Below are positions 55,028 through 64,000 of a stretch of DNA of 64,000 nt, one piece after another. A program made the translations under genes and the position numbers. Source of the stretch: Pseudoalteromonas sp. DL-6 (GTDB lineage Bacteria; Pseudomonadota; Gammaproteobacteria; Enterobacterales; Alteromonadaceae); contig NZ_CP019770.1 in assembly GCF_004328665.1 (NCBI RefSeq), positions 1,240,001-1,304,000 of the forward strand, written 5' to 3'. The notes beneath the pieces were generated by a model. That model was not told the origin of the DNA, made no database searches, and saw only the letters and a list, made by a program, of their open reading frames with translations. The stretch's first letter is position 1. Each line of letters starts with the position of its first letter.

Positions 55028-58000
55028 TTATTCAGCATTAAGTGTTTTAGTCATTGCTGAGCTTGCACGACCGGCAGGTTTTACCGAGCCAGGGCGAAGG
55101 CCGCTGTCAGGGATTAACTCGCGTTTGTCATGTGCCATTGCAACCGATGTATGCTTGGTTTCGCTATCAGCTACAGGTGTTGGCTGTGCCATTGGCGCAC
55201 TTGCATGTCCAGCTGTAATCACTGTTTTAGCGTTTACATTACTAGAACTCGCTTGTGAAACAGTTTTAGGTTGGCTTGCAACCACTGGTGCTTCTTTCGC
55301 TTCTACAGGTGTTTCAGTAGCACTAACCGGTGCGGTTTCAGCTTCAACAGCAACTTCTTCAGTTTTTACTGGTTCTTCAGCTTGTACTGGTTCTTCAGTT
55401 TTTACTGGTTCTTTAGCTTTCACTGGTTCTTCAGTTTGTACTGGTTCTTCAGTTTGTACTGGTTCTTCAGTTTGTACTGGTTCTTCAGTTTGTACTGGTT
55501 CTTCAGTTTGTACTGGTTCTTCAGTTTTAACTGGCTCTTCAGTTTTCACTGGCTCTTCAGTTTTTACTGGTTTTTCAGTTTTCACTGGTTCTGCAGCTTT
55601 CACTGGCTCTTCAGTTTTCACTGGTTCTTCAGTTTTCACTGGTTCTTCAGTTTTCACTGGTTCTTCAGTTTTCACTGGTTCTTCAGTTTTCGCTAATTCT
55701 TCCTCAACAATGTTTTGTTCAACTGCATCAGAGGCATCAACGGCCGATTTATGTGCTTTTGCTTTTAGCTCTGCTTCGTATTCAGCAGCGGCTTGATCCG
55801 CAACGGGTACAAACGCAGGCGCTTCATCAGACTTTTCTGGTGCGTTTTCACCTTCAGGGCGACGACGGCGTTGACCTGATGCGCGAAGATGACGTGGTGA
55901 ACGACGTGAACGAGTGCGTGTTTGCTCTTGTTCTTCATCTTGTGCCACAGCGTTATCGTTTGCATCAACAACAGCCTCTGCTTGTTCTTTAGCAGGTGCA
56001 GGTGCTTTTTCATCTGATACTGGCGTTTGCTTTTCAGCAACAGGTGCTTGCTCTTGTACTTGTGGCTTGTCTTCTTTCACCACAGGTTGCTCAACAGCTT
56101 GCTCTGTTGTTTGAACTTGCTCAGCACTTTCGTCTTGTACGCGAACTTTTTTACGTAAATTACGACGTTGGCGACGTACCTTAGGCTTTTGCTCTTTTGG
56201 CTCAGCACTTGCATTTTTGTCAGACTTAGGCGAAGTATCCGCGTTTTGAGTTGCCTCTGCTTTTACTTGCGTTTTATCTTCAGTTTTATGCTCAGGACGT
56301 TTACGCGTATTAGAATTGCGACGGCGCTTATTGCGATTCTCATTCTTTTCTTGCGTATCACCTGCAGGCGCTGACTCATTTTTAGTTTCAGTGTCTGTTG
56401 TACGTTCGTTACGTGGTTTATTACGTGGGTTGTTATTACGACGACGCTGGTTGTTGTTACGGCGACGATTATCACTACCACGATTGTTATTGGTGCGCTC
56501 TTGAGATTTCTTCTCAGAAGACTCTTGTGTTGTTTGCTCGCTTTCGTTTGCAAATAACGACTTAATCCACTTACCCAATGAAGTAAATAAACCAATTTTA
56601 GCTTTTGCTTCTACTACCGGCGCTGCTTTTGCTGCCGCTTGTGGAGCAGGCGTTGAAGGCATAACGACACCTTTAAGCTTCGGCTCTTCACGTACAGGTG
56701 CTGCTGGCGATTTAGACATTTCAAATGCTTCAGGCTCAGGCGCAACAACTTGCTCGTAGCTTACTGTTTCAAGCGTTTCATCTTTACGTAAGCGCATTAC
56801 TTCGTAGTGTGGTGTTTCCATGTGTTGATTAGGAATAATCACTACGTCACATTTGTGATGCTTTTCAATGCGGTGAACGCTACGACGTTGCTCATTTAAT
56901 AAATAAGCGGCAACAGCAACAGGCACTTGTGCATTTACTTGTGCAGTATTGTCTTTAATCGCTTCTTCTTCAATCAAACGTAAAATCGATAGTGCAATTG
57001 ACTCGTTTGAACGAATAGTGCCTTGACCACTACAACGTGGACAAACACCTTGGCTTGCTTCACCTAGTGAAGGGCGTAGGCGCTGGCGCGACATTTCAAG
57101 TAAACCAAAGCGTGAAATTTTACCAATTTGAACACGCGCACGATCTGGGCGAGCGGCATCTTTTAAGCGGTTTTCTACTTCACGTTGATGACGTGGAGGA
57201 GTCATATCAATAAAGTCGATAACAATTAAACCACCTAAGTCACGTAAACGAAGTTGACGTGCAATTTCATCCGCTGCTTCTAAGTTGGTGTTAAGTGCTG
57301 TTTCTTCAATATCGCCGCCTTTTGTTGCTTTAGACGAGTTGATATCGATAGACGTAAGTGCTTCAGTAGGGTCAATAACAATTGAACCACCTGATGGTAA
57401 ACGCACTTCACGTTGGAACGCAGACTCAATTTGGCTTTCAATTTGGTAATGCGTAAATAACGGTGTGTCACCTTGATAAAGCTTAACGCGGCTCATAAAG
57501 TCAGGACGAAAACGCTCAATGTGCGCTTTAGCTTCTTCAAAAACACGTGGTTTATCAATTAAAATTTCGCCAATGTCACGACGTAAATAGTCGCGAATGG
57601 CGCGGAAAATAACGTTGCTTTCTTGGTGAATTAAAAATGGCGCTTTAGCACTGTCTGCCGCTTGTTGAATGGCTTCCCAGTGGACTAATAATGCTTTTAA
57701 ATCGTAGTTTAATTCTTCAAACGATTTACCAACACCCGCAGTACGTACAATCAAGCCCATACCTTTAGGTAGTTCTAAACGGCTAAGCGACTCTTTAAGT
57801 TCAGTACGCTCATCACCTTCGATACGGCGAGAAATACCGCCAGCGCGAGGGTTATTAGGCATAAGCACTAAATAACTACCTGCCACGCTGATAAAGGTTG
57901 TGAGTGCAGCACCTTTTTGGCCACGCTCTTCTTTATCAACTTGTACTATTACTTCTTGACCTTCTTTGATCACGTCGCGAATATTCGGACGACCATGGAA

Positions 58001-58249
58001 GGTGTAACCTTGCGGGAAGTAAGTGCGAGCAATTTCTTTTAATGGAAGGAAACCATGACGATCAGCACCGTAATCAACAAATGCTGCTTCTAAAGATGGT
58101 TCAATGCGTGTGATTTTGCCTTTATAAATATTGGCTTTTTTCTGTTCGTGACCTGGGCTTTCTATATCTAAATCATATAGGCGCTGGCCGTCAACCAGTG
58201 CTACGCGCATTTCTTCTTGCTGCGTTGCATTGATTAGCATACGTTTCAT
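55028..58249 (-). CDS. rne: Ribonuclease E
   Basis: 1073 residues. Essential endoribonuclease and scaffold of the RNA degradosome, peripheral to the inner membrane. The catalytic half (about 1-520) has the S1 domain ([32 protein letters not shown]), the 5'-sensor, the DNase I-like catalytic segment with [47 protein letters not shown], and the zinc link CPRCSGQGT. The C-terminal half is disordered with Arg-rich RNA-binding blocks (near 600-640, 690-700, 800-815) and an 18-unit acidic hexapeptide repeat near residues 855-962. The tail ([23 protein letters not shown]) should hold the partner-binding microdomain. Opposite strand to rluC, as in E. coli. Confidence 0.97.
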   Translation of the reverse strand: MKRMLINATQQEEMRVALVDGQRLYDLDIESPGHEQKKANIYKGKITRIEPSLEAAFVDYGADRHGFLPLKEIARTYFPQGYTFHGRPNIRDVIKEGQEVIVQVDKEERGQKGAALTTFISVAGSYLVLMPNNPRAGGISRRIEGDERTELKESLSRLELPKGMGLIVRTAGVGKSFEELNYDLKALLVHWEAIQQAADSAKAPFLIHQESNVIFRAIRDYLRRDIGEILIDKPRVFEEAKAHIERFRPDFMSRVKLYQGDTPLFTHYQIESQIESAFQREVRLPSGGSIVIDPTEALTSIDINSSKATKGGDIEETALNTNLEAADEIARQLRLRDLGGLIVIDFIDMTPPRHQREVENRLKDAARPDRARVQIGKISRFGLLEMSRQRLRPSLGEASQGVCPRCSGQGTIRSNESIALSILRLIEEEAIKDNTAQVNAQVPVAVAAYLLNEQRRSVHRIEKHHKCDVVIIPNQHMETPHYEVMRLRKDETLETVSYEQVVAPEPEAFEMSKSPAAPVREEPKLKGVVMPSTPAPQAAAKAAPVVEAKAKIGLFTSLGKWIKSLFANESEQTTQESSEKKSQERTNNNRGSDNRRRNNNQRRRNNNPRNKPRNERTTDTETKNESAPAGDTQEKNENRNKRRRNSNTRKRPEHKTEDKTQVKAEATQNADTSPKSDKNASAEPKEQKPKVRRQRRNLRKKVRVQDESAEQVQTTEQAVEQPVVKEDKPQVQEQAPVAEKQTPVSDEKAPAPAKEQAEAVVDANDNAVAQDEEQEQTRTRSRRSPRHLRASGQRRRRPEGENAPEKSDEAPAFVPVADQAAAEYEAELKAKAHKSAVDASDAVEQNIVEEELAKTEEPVKTEEPVKTEEPVKTEEPVKTEEPVKAAEPVKTEKPVKTEEPVKTEEPVKTEEPVQTEEPVQTEEPVQTEEPVQTEEPVQTEEPVKAKEPVKTEEPVQAEEPVKTEEVAVEAETAPVSATETPVEAKEAPVVASQPKTVSQASSSNVNAKTVITAGHASAPMAQPTPVADSETKHTSVAMAHDKRELIPDSGLRPGSVKPAGRASSAMTKTLNAE
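55364..55687 (-). repeat. 18-unit hexapeptide (18-base) repeat inside rne
   Basis: 18 tandem units of six residues, mostly TEEPVK or TEEPVQ (a few [24 protein letters not shown]), each encoded by 18 bases. Units 1-9 are mainly the K form and 10-14 all the Q form, indicating stepwise local duplication. Frame is kept since each unit is a multiple of three. Confidence 0.97.
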
Positions 58250-59025
58250 AATGTTACTCTACTAGTTTGTGTCGCTGACATGACGATGTTTTTCTCGCCT
58301 GTTCAGGTGTTCCTATTTTTAGAATGTGCAGCCTCACGACTGGGTCTTTAACGGAACGGCTCTGTATTTTGGTACGCAGTATTTTAAATGCCGGCAAACA
58401 ATAGGGTGTTATCACGCTATTAAATTCTAAAGGGATTCAAATGTGTCGGCTGTTTAGCTCAATACTCATTTTATCCAGAAGTTGGCCTGTCATATCAATC
58501 TTATTAAATGCATTCATATTAGGTGCGTAGGGCTCTTTAGGTTCAAACCATAGTTTCGTTTTTAAAACTACCGTTATCTATTTTATGAGCAAAAATCGCT
58601 ACCGATGTTAATGAACGCTTATTTATTAGATTTTTTTAGTTCTAAATAAGCTGCTGTACGGTACTACTACAATATTTGAGCGAATTCTGAACGGCGTGTT
58701 TTTTACGCCGTCACTATCAGACAAATTATCTGTTCATTGCTTTTACTATCACATTAAAAATCAATTCATGTTCAAACTTAACCAGCAATATATTACGCGC
58801 ATTGCCGTTAGTTGTGCGCACGTGTTGACTGGGTATGTATAAAAGCTTTGGAAAACTTAACTCGGATCTGTATGATCGGTTACCCAGAATGTGCATCACG
58901 AATGTTTTGTTGTGTTAAAAAGCACCGTTGTTATTTGCAAATACTAAATATTTGCGCTGCTGATTATCCCACTATTATAACCGTGTTAGCAACTAAATTA
59001 TTTTACTTAAATCAGTGATTAGGCA
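58250..59025. other. rne-rluC divergent spacer with long rne leader
   Basis: 776 bases between the divergent rne and rluC. As in other gammaproteobacteria a long structured 5' leader is expected on the rne side, where RNase E controls its own mRNA. Hairpins are visible (58691-58711), but the sequence is not similar enough by eye to state that it is the rne5 element. A 68-codon frame on the plus strand at 58812 has no family likeness and is not accepted. Confidence 0.55.
58691..58711 (-). promoter_or_regulatory. Hairpin in the putative rne leader
   Basis: ACGGCGT and ACGCCGT form a perfect seven-base stem with a seven-base loop (A-rich on the minus strand, U-rich on the plus strand). Placed 442 bases upstream of rne; possibly part of the autoregulatory leader or a promoter-proximal terminator for the other direction. 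Confidence 0.4.
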
Positions 59026-59985
59026 ATGTCAGAAAAAACCGGCTTACAAGTATCTTTTGTCACGATCAACGAAGACCACCTAGGTCAGCGTATTGATAAC
59101 TTTCTTATTACCCATTTAAAAGGGGTGCCTAAAAGCGCAATTTATAAAATTCTTCGTAAAGGTGAGGTGCGTGTTAATAAAAAACGCATCAAACCTGTGT
59201 ATAAATTGCAGCTAGACGACGTTATTCGTATACCGCCAATTAGAGTGTCAGAGCGTGAAGAGTTTGTACCATCAAAACTCGATAAAGTAACGCGCCTCGA
59301 AGACGATATATTATTTGAAGATAAATACCTGATTGTTATTAACAAGCCATCAGGCATGGCTGTGCATGGCGGTAGTGGCTTAAGCTACGGGCTTATTGAA
59401 GCATTACGTGTTTTACGCCCAGAAGAGCGCAGCCTAGAGCTTGTGCATCGTTTAGACCGCGATACCTCAGGTTGTTTACTCATTGCTAAGCGCCGCTCAG
59501 TGCTGACCGCTTTGCATGAGCAATTACGCGAAAAAACCATGGAAAAAAATTACTGGGCATTGGTAGAAGGCCAATGGGACTCTAAAACAAAAAATGTAAC
59601 GGAAGGTTTGCGTAAAAATACCCTAAAATCGGGTGAGCGCGTAGTACGTGTTGATAATACCGAGGGCAAACCGTCGCATACCCGTTTTAAAGTGCTTGAA
59701 CGTTTTAACGATTGCTCATTAGTACAAGCATCCCCTGTAACCGGTCGTACTCACCAAATTCGTGTGCATACTCAGTGTCAAGGCCATGCTATTGCCTGTG
59801 ATGATAAGTACGGCGACCAAGGATTTGATGAGTCAATGCGTAAACGCGGTTTAAACCGCTTATTTCTACACGCGCATGATTTAAGCTTTTACCATCCTAA
59901 AAACGAAACCACTATGCGAGTAGAAGCACCGCTTGATAAAGCACTATCAAGTTGTTTAGTAAAACTTAGAGCAGCAAAGGCGTGA
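59026..59985 (+). CDS. rluC: 23S rRNA pseudouridine synthase RluC
   Basis: 319 residues. RluC isomerises uridines 955, 2504 and 2580 of 23S rRNA. The N-terminal S4 RNA-binding domain (LGQRIDNFLITHLKGVPKSAIYKILRKGEVRVNKKRIKP, residues 17-57) precedes the synthase domain with the catalytic Asp in LVHRLDRDTSGCLLIAK. VTGRTHQIRVHTQCQGHAIACDDKYGD is the uridine-pocket region. Divergent from rne; its last codons overlap the start of the HAD gene. Confidence 0.97.
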   Translation: MSEKTGLQVSFVTINEDHLGQRIDNFLITHLKGVPKSAIYKILRKGEVRVNKKRIKPVYKLQLDDVIRIPPIRVSEREEFVPSKLDKVTRLEDDILFEDKYLIVINKPSGMAVHGGSGLSYGLIEALRVLRPEERSLELVHRLDRDTSGCLLIAKRRSVLTALHEQLREKTMEKNYWALVEGQWDSKTKNVTEGLRKNTLKSGERVVRVDNTEGKPSHTRFKVLERFNDCSLVQASPVTGRTHQIRVHTQCQGHAIACDDKYGDQGFDESMRKRGLNRLFLHAHDLSFYHPKNETTMRVEAPLDKALSSCLVKLRAAKA

Positions 59986-60641
59986 TCGTAACCCCAATAA
60001 AACATTACAAGCTGGTGATTTTTGATTGGGATGGCACCATTATGGATTCAATTAGCAAAATCGTTAATTGCATTCGCAAAAGTGCCCAATCACATAATAT
60101 TGAGCCGCCAAGCGATACCGCTAGTAAAAATATTATTGGTTTATCGCTTGAAAACGCAATCGCAACCTTGTTTCCTGATCACAGCGAACATCACGAAACG
60201 CTTATTGCAGGTTATAAACAGCAATATGCACTTGATACCACCCCAACACCGGTGTTTGATCACGTTGCACAGGTACTCACTGAGTTAAAAAATCAAGGCG
60301 TAATATTGGCGGTTGCCACAGGTAAAAGCCGAGTAGGACTGGAACGTCTACTGAATGAAAGCCAACTGCGTCACTTTTTTAGTGCTACGCGTACCAGCGA
60401 CGACGCTAAATCAAAGCCTGCTCCCGATATGCTTTATCAATTGCTTGAAGAGCTAGGGATAAGTGTTGATGAAGCGCTAATGATAGGCGACACCCAAATA
60501 GATATGGCAATGGCAAAAGCCGCGGGTATGGATAGAATAGGGGTAACCATGGGCGTGCACAACGCAGCGCAATTAAACGAGTTAACCCCGATTGCAACGG
60601 CTGACAACTATCAGCAGTTGCAAAATATATTACTTGGTTAA
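59982..60641 (+). CDS. HAD-superfamily phosphatase (HAD-IA)
   Basis: 219 residues. The start is GTG at 59982 within the GTGA overlap with the rluC stop. HAD motif I is VIFDWDGTIMDS (with both Asp), motif II is the VATGKSR threonine, and motif III/IV are KPAPDMLYQLLEELG and MIGDTQIDMAMAKAAGM. Length and cap placement resemble phosphoglycolate phosphatase-like HAD-IA enzymes; the substrate is not predictable. In other gammaproteobacteria an HAD gene often follows rluC, which suggests a conserved operon with a nucleotide or sugar-phosphate housekeeping role. Confidence 0.92.
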   Translation: MIVTPIKHYKLVIFDWDGTIMDSISKIVNCIRKSAQSHNIEPPSDTASKNIIGLSLENAIATLFPDHSEHHETLIAGYKQQYALDTTPTPVFDHVAQVLTELKNQGVILAVATGKSRVGLERLLNESQLRHFFSATRTSDDAKSKPAPDMLYQLLEELGISVDEALMIGDTQIDMAMAKAAGMDRIGVTMGVHNAAQLNELTPIATADNYQQLQNILLG

Positions 60642-60645
60642 TCAG

Positions 60646-61251
60646 TTAATTTGCGCTAGGCACTTGAGCTGCTAATACATCAACACCAAACTCAGCCAAT
60701 AATTGGCTGAGTTTAATGAGTGGTAAACCAATTAAGCTGTTTGGATCATCACCACTGAGCTTTTCAAATAAACAAATACCCAAGCCTTCACTTTTAAAAC
60801 TTCCAGCACAGTTATAAGGTTGCTCTGCATCGCAATAAGCACTTATTTGCGCCGTTGTTAACGTTTTAAAGGTCACATTGAATGGCTCAATAATGGTTTT
60901 GCATTGCTTAGTGTGTATATCGTACACACATAAACCAGTTAAAAAAGTGACTGTTTGCCCACTAAATAAGCTCAATTGCTTTATTGCGTTTTCTTTATTG
61001 TGCGGCTTACCTAATATTTGGCTATCAAATACAGCAACTTGGTCGGAGCCAATCGCGAGGCCTTGGTCAAAATGATCGACGGCTGCTGCGGCTTTTAATT
61101 CACTGAGGCGCTTAACAAGTGTGCTTGGTGTTTCGTTTTTATGCGGCGTTTCGTCAACATCTGGCGAAAACGTTTCAAACGGCAGATTAAATTTTTGTAA
61201 TAAAGACTGCCTAAATGGCGAGCTTGAGGCTAATATAAGGGGGTGCTTCAT
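60646..61251 (-). CDS. yceF: m7GTP pyrophosphatase YceF (Maf-like)
   Basis: 201 residues of the Maf/HAM1 nucleotide pyrophosphatase fold. LILASSSPFRQSLL opens the protein; DVDETPHKNETP, IGSDQVAVFDSQILGKP and CAGSFKSEGLGICLFEKLSGDDPNSLIGLPL follow, all nearly the same in E. coli YceF, which hydrolyses 7-methyl-GTP as a house-cleaning enzyme. It is divergent from yceD, matching the E. coli arrangement yceF / yceD-rpmF-plsX. Confidence 0.95.
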   Translation of the reverse strand: MKHPLILASSSPFRQSLLQKFNLPFETFSPDVDETPHKNETPSTLVKRLSELKAAAAVDHFDQGLAIGSDQVAVFDSQILGKPHNKENAIKQLSLFSGQTVTFLTGLCVYDIHTKQCKTIIEPFNVTFKTLTTAQISAYCDAEQPYNCAGSFKSEGLGICLFEKLSGDDPNSLIGLPLIKLSQLLAEFGVDVLAAQVPSAN

Positions 61252-61344
61252 GGCATGTTTTCCTAGCGTAAATCAGATTGAGTTAGGATAAATCAGATCC
61301 GTGAGTAAAACACGTGAAAAACAACGTAAAATTGGTTTTTTACT

Positions 61345-61373
61345 TTGACTAACTTACTAACTATCTATATGAT
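61345..61373 (+). promoter_or_regulatory. Near-consensus sigma-70 promoter of yceD
   Basis: TTGACT (61345-61350) and TATGAT (61368-61373) are spaced by exactly 17 bases. The start of yceD is at 61383, only nine bases after the -10 box, so the transcript would have almost no leader. No Shine-Dalgarno fits in the remaining space. Confidence 0.75.
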
Positions 61374-61382
61374 GCAGCCCCT

Positions 61383-61907
61383 ATGCAAAAGGTGAAAATT
61401 CCCATCACCCTTCATCCGGGCAAAGCAGCTCAGCATCGTTTAAAGTATGACGGCGTTGTACCGCTTGAGAAACTTCCTCGTTTACGAGGGGTTATCCAGG
61501 AAGAAGTAGGTGAAATAGCGGTAAAAATTCATTGCAAAAACGATGAGCAAGGTTTAGTTGTGATTAGTGGCAATTTGTCCACACACGTAACTGTCACTTG
61601 TCAACGTTGTAATGGTGATTTAGGGTTGGATTTGGATCAAGACTTTGTGTATTCGCCAGTCGGTTTGGATGCAGAGTCAGATGATCTTCCAGAAAGCTAC
61701 GACGAAGTAGCACTTGATGAAAATGGTGAAATAGACGTGTTTGAGTTAATCGAAGACGAACTTATTTTAGCAGTGCCATTAGTGCCTACCCACAACGAAG
61801 CTTCATGCAGTTATACAGCAGAGCCTGCCAGCTTTGGTGTTTTAAAGGCGGAAGATGATAAACCAAATCCATTTGATATTTTGAAACAACTTAAGAAAGA
61901 TTCTTAG
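61383..61907 (+). CDS. yceD: YceD (DUF177) protein, rRNA accumulation factor
   Basis: 174 residues. MQKVKIPITLHPGKAAQHRL matches the E. coli YceD start (MQKVKLPLTL), fixing the ATG at 61383. CQRCNGDL (residues about 75-82) is the conserved cysteine pair of DUF177; EDELILAVPLVPTH and KPNPFDILKQLKKD close the protein. YceD family members are needed for proper 23S rRNA levels in plants and bacteria. First gene of yceD-rpmF-plsX-fabD. Confidence 0.95.
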   Translation: MQKVKIPITLHPGKAAQHRLKYDGVVPLEKLPRLRGVIQEEVGEIAVKIHCKNDEQGLVVISGNLSTHVTVTCQRCNGDLGLDLDQDFVYSPVGLDAESDDLPESYDEVALDENGEIDVFELIEDELILAVPLVPTHNEASCSYTAEPASFGVLKAEDDKPNPFDILKQLKKDS

Positions 61908-61916
61908 GAGAAGACT

Positions 61917-62087
61917 ATGGCTGTACAAAAAAGCAAAAAGTCTCGTGCAAGACGCGGCATGCGCCGTTCACACGATGCGATCAGTGGTCCAACTTTAACT
62001 GTAGACCAAACATCTGGTGAGACTCATCGTCGTCACCATGTGACTGCAGATGGTTACTACAAAGGCGTTCAAGTAATTTCTAACTAA
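61917..62087 (+). CDS. rpmF: 50S ribosomal protein L32
   Basis: 56 residues, ATG at 61917 with TTAGGAG upstream, TAA at 62085-62087. Begins [20 protein letters not shown] and contains the [17 protein letters not shown] tail typical of L32. It lacks cysteines, so it is the zinc-free type. Sits nine bases after yceD and 12 before plsX, in the usual order. Confidence 0.98.
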   Translation: MAVQKSKKSRARRGMRRSHDAISGPTLTVDQTSGETHRRHHVTADGYYKGVQVISN

Positions 62088-62099
62088 GAGATTGCTTAT

Positions 62100-63137
62100 A
62101 TGCTGACTAATCTAACCATAGCGTTAGATATGATGGGGGGCGATTATGGCCCCCGTTCATCTATCCCCGCAGCCGTTCGTGCGGTAAATGCTAATGCCAA
62201 CTTAAAACTCATTTTATGTGGCAACGAGCAAGTAATAGCTAAACAATTAGAATCACTCGATTCACTTTCTCATCCCAGATTAATAATCCGCCATTGTAAC
62301 GACGTTGTTACCAATGCCTGCGAACCCGCTGTTGCTGTACGCTCAAAAAAAGATTCCTCCATGCGAGTTGCCCTTGATTTAGTTAAATCGGGTGAAGCGC
62401 AAGCCTGTGTTAGCTCTGGCAATACAGGGGCGCTATTTTTTATGGCGCATTACGTATTAAAAATGCTTCCAGGAGTGAAACGTCCCGCACTCATATCGGC
62501 TGTACCCACTGAACGTAAAAATCCTGTTTACTTACTCGATTTAGGTGCCAATGTGCACTGTGATGCGCAAATGCTGTATCAGTTTGGCATTATGGGTTCG
62601 GTAGTGGCAGGACAAGCACTTGGGTGTGATAACCCAAAGGTCAGTTTATTAAATATTGGCGCCGAAGACATTAAAGGTCACGACGAAATTAAGCAAGCCG
62701 CGCAGTTAATGCAGCAAAGCGAGCTGATTAATTATATTGGCTATAGCGAAGGTAGTGATATTTTTTCTGGCAAAGCCGATGTTATTGTCTGTGAAGGCTT
62801 TGTTGGCAATGTTGCACTTAAAACCTGTGAAGGCATTGCTAAACTTATCATGAAAAAGTTTACCCGTGCCCTTGAAAAGCACGTCGTTTACAAGTGTATG
62901 GCGTTTATGTTGGCGCCAATCATAAAAAAACTCTATAAAAGAGTGAACCCCGACCAGTATAACGGCGCTTCTCTGGTAGGATTGCGCGGTATTGTTGTTA
63001 AAAGTCATGGAAATGCCTCAGCTAAAGCATTTCATGCTGCAATCGACGAAGCAGTGAAAGAAGTAGAACGTCAACTTCCAGATAAAATAGCTGCTATTTT
63101 CGAAAAAACACATTCTAAAGACACGGCGGTTGAATAA
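62100..63137 (+). CDS. plsX: Phosphate acyltransferase PlsX
   Basis: 345 residues. PlsX converts acyl-ACP and phosphate to acyl-phosphate, the first step of phosphatidic acid synthesis. [55 protein letters not shown], and [34 protein letters not shown] are diagnostic. A cytoplasmic enzyme that sits on the membrane. 12 bases after rpmF; the next gene, fabD, follows 55 bases later, without the fabH that lies between them in E. coli. Confidence 0.98.
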   Translation: MLTNLTIALDMMGGDYGPRSSIPAAVRAVNANANLKLILCGNEQVIAKQLESLDSLSHPRLIIRHCNDVVTNACEPAVAVRSKKDSSMRVALDLVKSGEAQACVSSGNTGALFFMAHYVLKMLPGVKRPALISAVPTERKNPVYLLDLGANVHCDAQMLYQFGIMGSVVAGQALGCDNPKVSLLNIGAEDIKGHDEIKQAAQLMQQSELINYIGYSEGSDIFSGKADVIVCEGFVGNVALKTCEGIAKLIMKKFTRALEKHVVYKCMAFMLAPIIKKLYKRVNPDQYNGASLVGLRGIVVKSHGNASAKAFHAAIDEAVKEVERQLPDKIAAIFEKTHSKDTAVE

Positions 63138-63192
63138 CAGTTAACGTGCCGTGTTACACATTATTTATTTTGTTTAATTATAAGAGCAAATT

Positions 63193-64000
63193 ATGGCACA
63201 AAAAATTGCACTTCTTTTTCCAGGTCAAGGCTCGCAAACTGTGGGTATGTTACAAGAGCTACTAGCGAGTTCTGACATAGTAAAAGCCACATTTGCAGAA
63301 GCTTCAACCGCACTTGGTTACGATCTAGCAGACCTTGTACTTAACGGTCCAGAAGAAAAACTAAATCAAACACACCGTACTCAGCCTGCATTATTAACTG
63401 CAAGCGTTGCTATTTATCGTCATTGGTTAGCTGCAAACCCAGATGCTGACGTCGTTATGGCAGGTCACAGCCTGGGTGAGTATTCAGCTTTAGTATGTAG
63501 CGATGTGATCAGTTTAAGCGAAGCCGTAAAACTGGTTGAAAATCGCGGTTTATACATGCAAGAAGCCGTACCTGCTGGTGTAGGTTCTATGGCCGCTATT
63601 ATTGGTTTAGGCGACGATGAAATTAAAGCCGCTTGTGCAGCAGCGGCACAAGGTGAAGTGGTTTCTCCAGTAAACTATAACTCGCCTGGTCAGGTTGTTA
63701 TTGCCGGTCATAAAGATGCAGTTGATAGAGCCTCTGTTGCTTGTAAAGAAGCCGGAGCAAAACGAGCACTGCCATTATCTGTAAGTGTGCCGTCGCATTG
63801 TGAACTAATGAAACCAGCCGCAGAAAAATTAGCCGCCGATTTAGCCGCTTTAACATTTAATACACCTAAGTGTGATGTAATTAATAATGTTGATGTAAAA
63901 GCTGAAGGTTCAGCAGATGCAATTAAAGAGGCATTAATGCGCCAGCTATATAGCCCTGTACGCTGGACCGAAACGGTTCAAGCACTGGTTGCACAAGGTG
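63193..64000 (+). CDS. fabD: Malonyl-CoA:ACP transacylase FabD (partial, cut by window end)
   Basis: 269 residues visible; the frame runs off the right edge. MAQKIALLFPGQGSQTVGML contains the opening FPGQGSQ motif. The catalytic serine lies in AGHSLGEYSALVCS, and the arginine-bearing QPALLTAS, the HCELM histidine region and SPVRWTETVQAL follow. FabD loads malonyl groups onto ACP for fatty acid elongation. It probably continues into fabG/acpP beyond the window. Confidence 0.97.
   Translation, partial: MAQKIALLFPGQGSQTVGMLQELLASSDIVKATFAEASTALGYDLADLVLNGPEEKLNQTHRTQPALLTASVAIYRHWLAANPDADVVMAGHSLGEYSALVCSDVISLSEAVKLVENRGLYMQEAVPAGVGSMAAIIGLGDDEIKAACAAAAQGEVVSPVNYNSPGQVVIAGHKDAVDRASVACKEAGAKRALPLSVSVPSHCELMKPAAEKLAADLAALTFNTPKCDVINNVDVKAEGSADAIKEALMRQLYSPVRWTETVQALVAQG

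Noticed and set aside
55364..55687. Possible CRISPR-like regular array
   Set aside because: The units are directly adjacent with no unique spacers and encode a peptide repeat within rne.
55125..55796. Long reading frames on the strand opposite the rne repeat, rich in Ser/Thr/Gly or in Phe/Trp
   Set aside because: They are produced by the 18-base repeat being read in other frames, have no ribosome-binding site, and vanish outside the repeat; the rne frame explains the region.
58812..59018. 68-codon frame on the plus strand upstream of rluC
   Set aside because: Composition is unlike neighbouring genes, there is no good ribosome-binding site and no family resemblance; it lies in the expected rne/rluC control region.

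Overview
The window is a chromosomal segment of a marine gammaproteobacterium, most likely Pseudoalteromonas or a close Alteromonadales relative. This is inferred from the AT-rich coding style, the cbb3 oxidase cluster next to an FNR homologue, uspE and ttcA, the many TonB-dependent receptors, and proteins that read like Shewanella, Vibrio and Alteromonas orthologues. No rRNA, tRNA, insertion sequence, prophage or CRISPR array was seen. Most of the window is conserved core genome, with one clear accessory catabolic block.

Layout. 1-5.8 kb: the end of recC, then recB and recD in overlapping reading frames (the RecBCD helicase-nuclease). 5.8-10.5 kb: a TRIC/UPF0126 membrane protein, an exported M20 amidohydrolase, an exported lipase-like hydrolase and an unrecognised anchored protein. 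10.5-20.8 kb, all on the minus strand: ccoNOQP (cbb3 cytochrome oxidase), ccoH-ccoI-ccoS-tauE-like (assembly and copper supply), fnr, uspE and ttcA, a microaerobic respiration and redox region. 20.9-26.6 kb: a small lipoprotein, a monocistronic TonB receptor, an unrecognised membrane protein and a DUF3862 lipoprotein. 26.6-33.6 kb: csiV-mfd, the agmatine-to-putrescine pair aguA-aguB, and a PilZ-like protein.

33.9-47.1 kb is the most interesting part. A FecI-type sigma factor, a FecR-type anti-sigma factor and an STN-domain TonB receptor form one tight operon. Directly downstream is a 2-aminoethylphosphonate (AEP) utilisation island. phnW lies on the plus strand. On the minus strand is an operon of a second TonB receptor, an MFS-like DUF5690 permease, phnX, an FAD-dependent amine oxidase and a GntR/UTRA regulator. 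Almost identical palindromes (TGGWCTAGACCA, each preceded by the same AATATC) sit at both outer promoters, 8.4 kb apart. A single repressor could therefore control uptake across both membranes and conversion of AEP to phosphonoacetaldehyde and then acetaldehyde plus phosphate.

47-64 kb returns to core genes: a PA2169-type four-helix protein, a LysR regulator next to aceK, a DUF4124 protein, the yejM-like/yejL/yejK group, a 0.9 kb repeat-rich spacer, rne with an unusual 18-unit hexapeptide repeat, rluC, a HAD phosphatase, yceF, and the yceD-rpmF-plsX-fabD lipid/ribosome cluster, which runs off the end of the window. Several leaders contain structure worth testing: an inverted repeat that would bury the ttcA ribosome-binding site, a similar one before uspE, and a near-consensus promoter that leaves yceD almost leaderless.
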